Assembly: GCA_963714795.1 (NCBI GenBank) | Contig: CAVQPS010000006.1 | Coordinates: forward strand, 615,788 to 679,787 | Reading direction: 5' to 3' | DNA from: DATIXJ01 sp963714795 | GTDB lineage: Bacteria > Bacteroidota > Ignavibacteria > UBA10030 > SZUA-254 | DNA: 64,000 nt | In this document: positions 28,131-35,532 of the stretch, in pieces | Layout: each line of letters opens with the position of its first letter | Numbering within the stretch: position 1 is the first letter of the stretch | The notes under the pieces: generated by a model | Databases searched by the model: none | The model's input: the letters and a program-made list of their open reading frames with translations, nothing else | Told to the model about the DNA's origin: nothing | Position numbers and translations under genes: made by a program

Positions 28131-28682
28131 TTACACAATTTCAGACATCAATTCTTTTCTCGGCGATGGGATAACGACTTTATTAACCAATAAACCTTTT
28201 TCGGAAACAACTGCTGCTCCGGCATCAACTGCTGCTTGCACTGCCGCAACATCACCGGTCAATGTTAAGAATGCCTTACCGCCTAATGCCATTGCTAATC
28301 GTATTTCGATCAGTTGAACTCTTGCCGCTTTCATCGCCGCATCGGCAGCTTCGATCAAAGAAGCAACGGAAAATGATTCGACGATGCCGAGAGCTTCCAG
28401 GACATCAACCTTTGTTGCACCGGCAATCGCCGGGAAAACTTCCGGATGGACATTCGGAATAACGAATGCATCAATGATCGAACCGCGTCCTGCCATACCT
28501 CCTGCTTCAACGCTGGACGTCACCGCGGCGACATCGCCGCCAATCAGCACCATGTATTTTCCGGAGCAGATCGTCCGTGACAGAATGATTTCCACTTCCG
28601 CCGCTTTCAACATTGCATCGGCGACCTGAAAGCCCGCCGCAATGCTGGTGAGTTCGATTAATCCGATTGAGTTTTTTTGCAT
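28131..28682 (-). CDS. PduT-like trimeric microcompartment-domain protein (BMC-T) with Fe-S cysteine
   Basis: A 183-residue protein made of two BMC domains (about 5-85 and 95-180): IGLIELTSIAAGFQVADAML, GLVE-type strands and GDVAAVTSS / GDVAAVQAAVDAG helices. Alignment by eye follows Salmonella PduT closely, including SRTICSGKYMVLIGGD, which puts Cys39 at the pore position that holds a [4Fe-4S] cluster in PduT. No BMC-H or BMC-P shell genes are in the window. It lies 63 bases downstream of a PduS-like gene, PduT's known partner type. Probably an electron conduit, either in a shell encoded elsewhere or free of a shell. Confidence 0.88.
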   Translation of the reverse strand: MQKNSIGLIELTSIAAGFQVADAMLKAAEVEIILSRTICSGKYMVLIGGDVAAVTSSVEAGGMAGRGSIIDAFVIPNVHPEVFPAIAGATKVDVLEALGIVESFSVASLIEAADAAMKAARVQLIEIRLAMALGGKAFLTLTGDVAAVQAAVDAGAAVVSEKGLLVNKVVIPSPRKELMSEIV

Positions 28683-28745
28683 GATGCACCTTTATGAAGA
28701 ACGAATGTTATATGATGTGATGATTTTCCGAAACGTTTGTTAGGT

Positions 28746-30062
28746 TCACGATTGTTCAATCACGATCGTTTCACCCACACTCCTGATAATTCCTTGAATA
28801 CTCGCATGAATGTTTGCTCCAAGTTTTCCGTCAGGAATTTCACCGATGAGTTGTCCTTTTTTGACATGATCACCCACCCGAACTCGTGCCGACGCTGATG
28901 TGCCGACATGCTGCTGTAACGGAATTTCAACCCGCTTCGGTTTCAATTCATGATGTAAAAATTCCGAGGGAGCATTATATTCTTCCACTCCCAATCTCTT
29001 TATCAATTGTTTTAACGGCGTGCGTCGTCCCTCATACATCGGATGCGGCTCAACTTCCTTTTTACCGGACCAGGGAATTCCTTTTTCTTTCAGATCCCGT
29101 TTGCTTTTATCGCACGCTTCTTTGGGGAACAAACTTTCCGGACAGGCATACAATGTGCATAATCCGCATGAACAACAAAGCTGAGCATATTGATTCCAAA
29201 TATCTTCGCCTGTTTGAGTGAAGCTGAGACTGCGCATGACTTTATGCGGCTGAACATCATATCCAAGAATATATCTCGGGCAAAGTTCCGTGCAATAGCT
29301 GCATTGATCGCAAGCCGATTTTCCGATACGATGCATCGACTTCTCCGGCTGGTGTTTGCGTTGAATAAGCGTATGCTCCATCGGCAAAACAATCAAGCCG
29401 GCTGTAGTCTTAGTTATCGGGAGATCGAGATTGAATTCGAGCTTCCCCATCATTACACCGCCGACAAACATACCGAAATCATTAACCTTCATTCCCCCCG
29501 CAAACCCAATTGCGTCACGATACGACATGCCGATCGGGGCAACGAACGAAATCGGATGGTCGACCGCTCCCGCTATCGTCACAAATTTTTCAGTTACCGG
29601 TATTCCATCAACCGCTCGTGCAATATTGTAGAGCGTTTCGACATTATTCACCACGACGCCGATATCGAGGGGAATACCCTGAGGAGGAATCAACCGTTTG
29701 GTTGCTTCATAGACGAGAATAAATTCATCACCGGATGGATAAAAATCTCCGAGAAGATGAAGTTTGATATTTTTTGACCGGATGGCTGCGGAGATCGTCT
29801 CTACCGCCGATTTATTTTTTTCTTTAATGCCGATGATGCCCTGCTTCGCTCCGGTCGACTCCATCATGATTTCCACACCGCGGACAATCTCTGCGGCGTG
29901 ATGGATCATCAATTCGAAATCTTTATGGATCAGCGGCTCGCATTCGGCACCGTTGGCAATAACAATTTCAACATGCGATTTGGCTTTAACGTGCGCCGGA
30001 AATCCCGCACCGCCGGCACCGACGACACCGGCACTTTTTATCTTTTCTTCAATCGAACTCAC
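28746..30062 (-). CDS. PduS-like flavo/iron-sulfur protein (RnfC-like, SLBB domain)
   Basis: A 438-residue cytosolic protein. The N-terminal NAD/FMN-binding domain has GVVGAGGAGFPAHVK (about 12-26) and NGAECEPLIHKD. An SLBB-type middle domain follows, then two [4Fe-4S] motifs: C251-x2-C254-x2-C257-x3-C261 and C296-x2-C299-x2-C302-x4-C307. The C-terminus has a lipoyl/RnfC-type barrel. In propanediol microcompartments PduS reduces cobalamin using NADH and binds PduT. No cobalamin-dependent diol enzyme is nearby here, so its electrons more likely serve the xanthine dehydrogenase/PreTA redox steps. That role is an inference from position. Confidence 0.88.
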   Translation of the reverse strand: MSSIEEKIKSAGVVGAGGAGFPAHVKAKSHVEIVIANGAECEPLIHKDFELMIHHAAEIVRGVEIMMESTGAKQGIIGIKEKNKSAVETISAAIRSKNIKLHLLGDFYPSGDEFILVYEATKRLIPPQGIPLDIGVVVNNVETLYNIARAVDGIPVTEKFVTIAGAVDHPISFVAPIGMSYRDAIGFAGGMKVNDFGMFVGGVMMGKLEFNLDLPITKTTAGLIVLPMEHTLIQRKHQPEKSMHRIGKSACDQCSYCTELCPRYILGYDVQPHKVMRSLSFTQTGEDIWNQYAQLCCSCGLCTLYACPESLFPKEACDKSKRDLKEKGIPWSGKKEVEPHPMYEGRRTPLKQLIKRLGVEEYNAPSEFLHHELKPKRVEIPLQQHVGTSASARVRVGDHVKKGQLIGEIPDGKLGANIHASIQGIIRSVGETIVIEQS

Positions 30063-30091
30063 GAAATATTTTCCTTCATGAAATATATCCG

Positions 30092-31558
30092 CTATTTTCT
30101 TCGTCCGACTTCCTCATTAAACTCTTCGATCATCCTGTCAAATACGATGACCTCATCCACGAACATCTGTTCCCAAAATTCCAGGTTCCAGAGTTCATTC
30201 AGTTCTTCGGAAGTACGTCCTTGCTGTTCGACCCACGTAAAATATTTCAGATTGTGAATCGCCTTACGATCATAATACGTAAGTTCTTTGAAGAATTCAA
30301 TATTTTGATGAGCGATTGGACCGGAATGATCTTTGGCAGCTTGTATCACCGAATATGAGCCATGTTCGGTTTTCAGTTCTTTGAGGCGCGAATGATAAAG
30401 ATCGACCGAATCTGTAAATACGGTAAAAATCACATCATGTTCATCCATTTCAAAATACTTTGCCGTTTTGATAGCAGAAAGCAGATTACTGATTCCGGAA
30501 ATGCCGAGCAACGGAAGATTCTCGATATCATGACGTGATACGCCGGCATCGGTGAGATATTTTTTCCCAGCATCTTCGTTGAATAACCGAAGCACACGCA
30601 TACAATCTTCGTCATCGATGGCAACGACAGCATCGGTATTGCGGACATTATGCACCCACGGAACATGTTTATCGCCGATTCCTTCGATGCGATGTCCGCC
30701 GAAACCATTCATCGATAGCGTCGGACATTGAAGTGCTTCGCTCGCAACAATCTGGAGATGCGGATACTGTTTCTTAAGATAATCTCCGGCAGCAATTGTT
30801 CCCGCCGATCCTGTTGCAGAAATATACGCGGAGGCACGCGCATTTTTCATTTTAAGTCCAAGAAATACTTCTTCAATTGCCGGACCGGTCACGTTGTAAT
30901 GCCAGATGGGATTGCCGAATTCCTCGAATTGATTGAAGATAATATTCTTGGGATCCTTTTTTAGTTCCCAGCATTTATCATAAATCTCTTTGACATTCGA
31001 TTCACAGCCGGGAGTTGCAATTACCTCGGCGCCAATTTCCTTGAGCCACGTGAAGCGTTCTTTCGACATTTGTTCCGGAAGGATCGCAACGGCGGTGCAA
31101 CCCAACAGTGCGGAATTGAATGCACCACCACGACAGAAATTTCCGGTCGAGGGCCAAACGGCTTTATTCACGTCAGGATCGAATTCGCCACCCACAAGTC
31201 GCGGAACAAGGCATCCGAATGCCGCTCCGACCTTATGCGCACCTGTCGGAAAATATTTCCCGATCAATCCGATAATTCTTGCTTTGACACCGGTGATCGA
31301 CTGGGGAATCTCGATATAATTCACATCGCCGAACGCGCCCTTTTTAATATCATTCTTCCATGTGATGCGATAAAGATTCAGCGGATTGACATCCCATAAT
31401 CCGACTTCACGAAGTTTCTTTTGAATAGAAGCCGGTATCGTTTTCGGATCCCGCATTTGCGCGAATGTCGGAATGGTAATCCCGCGTTCGCGGCAACGCG
31501 CGGCAGTCTTTTTCACAACAAGCGAAGATTGTTTCTTAATGATTCTTGAGTTCGTCAT
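30092..31558 (-). CDS. Fold-type II PLP-dependent enzyme, cysteine-synthase-like, substrate unknown
   Basis: A 488-residue pyridoxal-phosphate enzyme. PTGAHKVGAAFG puts the Schiff-base Lys at residue 109. STGNFCRGGAFNSALLG resembles the substrate loop of cysteine synthases, and SATGSAGTIAAGDYLK is the phosphate-binding loop. It is longer than cysteine synthase (about 310), with extra N- and C-terminal segments. In E. coli the equivalent place in the cluster is held by YgeX, the diaminopropionate ammonia-lyase; no YgeX signature was seen here. It may be the beta-elimination (ammonia-releasing) enzyme of this route, but the substrate is not established. Confidence 0.75.
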   Translation of the reverse strand: MTNSRIIKKQSSLVVKKTAARCRERGITIPTFAQMRDPKTIPASIQKKLREVGLWDVNPLNLYRITWKNDIKKGAFGDVNYIEIPQSITGVKARIIGLIGKYFPTGAHKVGAAFGCLVPRLVGGEFDPDVNKAVWPSTGNFCRGGAFNSALLGCTAVAILPEQMSKERFTWLKEIGAEVIATPGCESNVKEIYDKCWELKKDPKNIIFNQFEEFGNPIWHYNVTGPAIEEVFLGLKMKNARASAYISATGSAGTIAAGDYLKKQYPHLQIVASEALQCPTLSMNGFGGHRIEGIGDKHVPWVHNVRNTDAVVAIDDEDCMRVLRLFNEDAGKKYLTDAGVSRHDIENLPLLGISGISNLLSAIKTAKYFEMDEHDVIFTVFTDSVDLYHSRLKELKTEHGSYSVIQAAKDHSGPIAHQNIEFFKELTYYDRKAIHNLKYFTWVEQQGRTSEELNELWNLEFWEQMFVDEVIVFDRMIEEFNEEVGRRK

Positions 31559-31587
31559 TTGATTCTTTCAGATTTTTATACGCACAT

Positions 31588-32829
31588 TTATAATTGTTCG
31601 TCCATGACCATCATCTCGATACATCCATCGACCGGACAGACATACACACAAAGTCCGCAACCGACGCATCGTTTCCAATCGACTCGCGGAATCCGATTGT
31701 CGTTGCGGTCGATCGCCATGTGCCCGCCGTCGCGGCAAGCAACATAACAATCCTCGCACTTCACACAATGATCTTCGTGAATATGGCTTCGCATATTTTG
31801 CCGTGGAAGTTCATCATGCATGACAAGATGCGGCAATGCTTTGCGGCAAATATCGGTAACCGAAGTGAATTTCATTTCTTCAAGATAATGCGACATGCCG
31901 CTTTTCAGGTCATCAATGATACGGAAGCCATGATGCATCACCGCCGTACAAAATTCAACCACACCGGCGCCAACCGACATAAATTCTACGGCATCACTCC
32001 ATGTTGATGCACCGCCGGTGCCAAGAATGGGAATGTCGACATTTCTTGCTATTTCAGCTATCGTTTTTAATGTGATCGGTTTGATTGCCGGTCCGGTCAT
32101 GCCGCTGAATGTCGAGCGACCGTTCAACTGCGGATACGGAACGAATGTTTTGATATCGATTCCCATCAAAGCCTGAAGTGAATTGGAAGCCGTCAGTGCA
32201 TCGGCCCCGCTTCGTTTCACTGCCCGTGCAACTTCCACAATATCGGTTACGTGCGGAGTAATCTTAATCGAAACGGGAACACGTGATGCGGCTTCTTTCA
32301 CCCACCGTGCTGTTTTTTCGGTTGCAGCAATGCTCTGCGCGAGCATTTTTCCCGGATCTTCGCCGATATTTCCCTGCGGGCAGGAGAAACTGCATTCAAT
32401 AAAATCGACGCCCGCTTTTTCCAGCCGCTGAACAAGTGTTTGCCAATCCTCTTTGCGGCCAGCCATAATACTTGCGGCGACAATTTTTTCAGGGAATTCT
32501 TTTTTTAATTTCCTGACATTATATTCGACCTTATCGATATGAAATTCCGAAATCAGATCTATATTCCCCATGCCGAACAATGATTTTCCTTCATGATTGA
32601 ATGTGCTCATCATCGGATACGCAAGATCGACACGGGTTCCTTCAATCGAAGTCGTTTTCAGAATTGCACCGGCCCAGCCCATCGTAAATGCCCTTCGCAC
32701 CATATCGAGATTATCGGTCGACGGAGCGGCAGCAAGAATAAACGGATTCTCAAAATGGAGTCCGAGAAAATCATACGAAAGATCCCGCTGTTCATAGATT
32801 GGAATTTCCGATAATACTTTAGTGCTCAC
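31588..32829 (-). CDS. preA: NAD-dependent dihydropyrimidine dehydrogenase subunit PreA
   Basis: A 413-residue flavo/iron-sulfur protein with a dihydroorotate-dehydrogenase-like FMN barrel (FENPFILAAAPSTDN, ILKTTSIEG, ASIMAGRKEDW, CSFSCPQGN, SIKITPHVTDI, TASNSLQAL, GTGGASTWSDAVEFM). A C-terminal 2[4Fe-4S] ferredoxin domain follows: C-x2-C-x2-C-x3-C in KCEDCYVAC and CVGCGLCVYVCPV. With PreT it interconverts uracil/thymine and their dihydro forms. The start chosen is GTG at 32829, with GAGGA six bases upstream and GTGA overlap with the preT stop; an in-frame start further upstream would overlap preT by 46 bases. Confidence 0.9.
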   Translation of the reverse strand: MSTKVLSEIPIYEQRDLSYDFLGLHFENPFILAAAPSTDNLDMVRRAFTMGWAGAILKTTSIEGTRVDLAYPMMSTFNHEGKSLFGMGNIDLISEFHIDKVEYNVRKLKKEFPEKIVAASIMAGRKEDWQTLVQRLEKAGVDFIECSFSCPQGNIGEDPGKMLAQSIAATEKTARWVKEAASRVPVSIKITPHVTDIVEVARAVKRSGADALTASNSLQALMGIDIKTFVPYPQLNGRSTFSGMTGPAIKPITLKTIAEIARNVDIPILGTGGASTWSDAVEFMSVGAGVVEFCTAVMHHGFRIIDDLKSGMSHYLEEMKFTSVTDICRKALPHLVMHDELPRQNMRSHIHEDHCVKCEDCYVACRDGGHMAIDRNDNRIPRVDWKRCVGCGLCVYVCPVDGCIEMMVMDEQL

Positions 32830-34106
32830 TGTTTCCTCGATTTCTTTGATGATAGATATTCGTCGATGCAATGTGCCGCTTGCTTGCCGTGCCCGACCGA
32901 TTGAACAATTGTTCCCTCCCCGGAAATAGCGTCGCCTCCTGCAAAAACATTTTTCATCGATGTCTGAAATTTTTTATTGACTGCAATAAATCCTTTCGAT
33001 GCACGGGAAAGACCGGCGACAACATCGGATTTAATGACCTGTCCGATCGCGGCGATAACGGAATCGGCAGGAATTGTAAAATCGGAACCGGCTATTTCTT
33101 CCGGAATCTGCCGGCCCGTAGAATCTTTCTTCTTCAGTAACCGTGTTTTCCGGCATACAATTCCTTTCACCGTTCTCGTTCCAATAATTTTTACCGGGAC
33201 GGTGAGATATTGAATTTGAATTCCCTGCCTCCGTGCTTCTTCCAATTCGCTCTTCCATACTTTCATTTCCAGTTCGCTTCTCCGGTACAAAAGAATAACG
33301 TCGGTCGCGCCCAGACGTTTTGCCGTTGCGGCGGCATCGAGTGAAACATTCCCGCCGCCAATGATGACAACTTTGTTTCCGATCGATACACGCTGCGGCT
33401 TCTTTTTTGCATCACGCAGAAATTCCAGAACCGGCAATATGATTGAATGATTTTCCCCTTCCAATTTCACCGGTTTATCCTCACCAAGTCCAACTGCGAG
33501 AAAAACCGCATCATACTGTTTTTGAAGAAAGACAAAATCACGGGGACCGACAGACTTTCGAACGAATGTGAAATGTTCGGAAAGAAATTGAATATCAGAC
33601 TGGAGGATATCATCCGGAAGACGAAACGACGGAATGCCGGTGGAAGGTACCCCGCCCAAACCAACGGCATCGTACACCGTGACGGAATATCCCAGCTTCG
33701 ATAATTCAAACGCACAGCTTAATCCTGTTGGTCCACCGCCAATGACGGCAACTTTTTTCTTTTGAGGAGACACCACCTTCGGTTTGCGAAAACCGCGCGA
33801 CGCTTCTTCCTGCGTGACAAAAAAATGCAGATCGCGAATATTGATCGGTTCATCAATACTGCCGCGGTTGCACACCGATTGGCAGTAAATTTCTTCGGGA
33901 CAAACTTTGCCGCAAACATTGGCAAGGGCGTTCGAAGTTTTGACAACTTCAGCCGAGCCGATGATATTGCCTGATTTTAACATCGTTATAAATTTCGGAA
34001 TATCAATATGCGATGGACATGCATTCGTGCACGGAGCATCAAAACAAAATAAACATCTCTCCGCTTCTGTCATTGCCCATTGATGTGTTGGTATCGTAGG
34101 TTTCAT
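32826..34106 (-). CDS. preT: NAD-dependent dihydropyrimidine dehydrogenase subunit PreT
   Basis: A 426-residue partner of PreA, resembling the small subunit of glutamate synthase. The N-terminal helical domain has Fe-S cysteines (CLFCFDAPCTNACPSH and CGKVCPEEIYCQSVCNRG). An FAD-binding Rossmann motif (VAVIGGGPTGLSCAFEL) and a second NAD(P)H motif (VVIIGGGNVSLDAAATA) follow, then VFAGGDAISGEGTIVQSVG near the end. It moves electrons between NADH and PreA. The two genes overlap by four bases. In this cluster the pair may act on a hydantoin or other purine-derived ring rather than uracil; that is an inference. Confidence 0.9.
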   Translation of the reverse strand: MKPTIPTHQWAMTEAERCLFCFDAPCTNACPSHIDIPKFITMLKSGNIIGSAEVVKTSNALANVCGKVCPEEIYCQSVCNRGSIDEPINIRDLHFFVTQEEASRGFRKPKVVSPQKKKVAVIGGGPTGLSCAFELSKLGYSVTVYDAVGLGGVPSTGIPSFRLPDDILQSDIQFLSEHFTFVRKSVGPRDFVFLQKQYDAVFLAVGLGEDKPVKLEGENHSIILPVLEFLRDAKKKPQRVSIGNKVVIIGGGNVSLDAAATAKRLGATDVILLYRRSELEMKVWKSELEEARRQGIQIQYLTVPVKIIGTRTVKGIVCRKTRLLKKKDSTGRQIPEEIAGSDFTIPADSVIAAIGQVIKSDVVAGLSRASKGFIAVNKKFQTSMKNVFAGGDAISGEGTIVQSVGHGKQAAHCIDEYLSSKKSRKQ

Positions 34107-34158
34107 AATCCTCTTTTCAAGATCACTTTTATTTATATTCCGTTCCGAATTAAACGAT

Positions 34159-34644
34159 TTATGACGCAGATTTTATTTTTTCAGATTTGGAAACTTCCTG
34201 AATTGCCTCGACAATTTGAACATAGCCGGTACATCGACACAGATTGCCGGAAATTGCCGTTCGAATTTCTTGTTCATCGGGAGATTTATTTTCATCGAGC
34301 AACGCTTTGGCGCTCATCAACATTCCGGGCGTACAAAAACCGCAATGAGCTGCGTCGTGATCGAGAAACGATTCCTGCAAAGCGCTCAACGCGCCGTGAC
34401 CGGCAAGACCCTCGACCGTCAAAATCTTTTTTCCATCGGTCTGAGGAGCAAGTACAAGGCATGCATTGACGGCTTCTCCATCGAGAATCACCGTGCAGGC
34501 ACCGCACTCACCGATCTCACAACCGCATTTTGTGCCGGTAAGTCCGATTTCATCTCTCAACACTTGCAACAATGTTTGATTGGGAAAAATCGATAACGAA
34601 TATAACCGGTTATTGATCGTCGGTTTGATGGTTACTTTGTTCAT
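34159..34644 (-). CDS. xdhC: Xanthine dehydrogenase iron-sulfur subunit
   Basis: A 161-residue subunit with two [2Fe-2S] clusters. The plant-type ferredoxin domain has C42, C47 and C50 in GCEIGECGAC plus C62. The second, helical domain has CGFCTPGM and CRCTGY. Length and motifs match E. coli XdhC and CoxS. The start is ATG 34644 (MNKVTIKPTI), preceded by GGGGAG; its ATG overlaps the stop of the upstream FAD-subunit gene as ATGA. An upstream in-frame extension is possible but lies within that gene. It passes electrons from the molybdenum site to FAD. Confidence 0.92.
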   Translation of the reverse strand: MNKVTIKPTINNRLYSLSIFPNQTLLQVLRDEIGLTGTKCGCEIGECGACTVILDGEAVNACLVLAPQTDGKKILTVEGLAGHGALSALQESFLDHDAAHCGFCTPGMLMSAKALLDENKSPDEQEIRTAISGNLCRCTGYVQIVEAIQEVSKSEKIKSAS

Positions 34645-35532
34645 GAGTGTGTACTCCCCGACAATTCCACCGGAATGCCGATACATTGCTCGAGTGCCCG
34701 TCGGACGAGAACGGCAATAACAGGTTCTTTATATTCCGTCGACCAGCGCCTGCCGATCCGGGCAATCATCATTTCGGAAACTTTCTTTCCGGCAGATTCG
34801 AATAATTTTCGCGATGGTTGTTCACCGACCAGAAGCTGTTCTGCTTCACGTAATCCGATGCCATGTCGGAAATGTTGCCCCCGGCACAATTCGGGCATCG
34901 ACGATTATTCCTTTTGCATTTTGACATACAACTGCTGCAACACTGAGTCTCGAAATTGCAAGTGCATTTCTTCTTCCAAGTTTAATAAATGAACTCTTTG
35001 CTTTTTGAGGAAGTGCCGAAAATTGAATCTTTGTCAGCACTTCATCAGGTTTTGCGTTTGTCCGGTACGGCTCAACGAATAAATCCGACAACGGCATTTG
35101 GCGGTTACCGTTTTTTGATTGAAGTGTCACCGAAGCATCAAGAGCAACCAGCGGCGGAACGGTATCGGCACAAGCCGCGGCGTTCATGATATTACCGCCC
35201 ACAGTTCCACGGTTTCGGATTTGCGGTGAACCAATAACCGATGCAGCAGATGAAAGCAATCCCGCTTGATGATGAATGATCTTCGAACGTGCAACCGATG
35301 TGTGCGTAGCTAAAGGAGATAAATTGACAAAGCCATTCTCGAGTGAAATTCCTTGGAGTGTTTTGATGCGTGAAATGTCCACAACCACTTTTGGACCATT
35401 ACCATTCAACCGGCGAAGAGAAATGAGCAGATCGGTTCCGCCCGCAAGAATAGAAGCATCAGATCCATATTCGGACATTACTTCAACAACCTGTTCGATT
35501 GATGTTGCGGCAATATATTCGAATTGATTCAT
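34641..35532 (-). CDS. xdhB: Xanthine dehydrogenase FAD-binding subunit (frameshift near 34875)
   Basis: The restored protein is about 296 residues, matching E. coli XdhB in length. The N-terminal two thirds (YGSDASILAGGTDLLISLRR, then IGSPQIRNRGTVGGNIMNAA, the FAD-binding motifs of this family) is in one frame and ends VDARIVPGATF. The last 85 residues (RHGIGLREAEQLLVGE through LVRRALEQC) are in another. Removing one T in the catttcc region (about 34867-34878) joins them; the span of 892 bases is a multiple of three plus one. It overlaps xdhA by four bases (ATGA) and xdhC by four. If the indel is real, the dehydrogenase lacks a complete FAD subunit. Confidence 0.82.
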
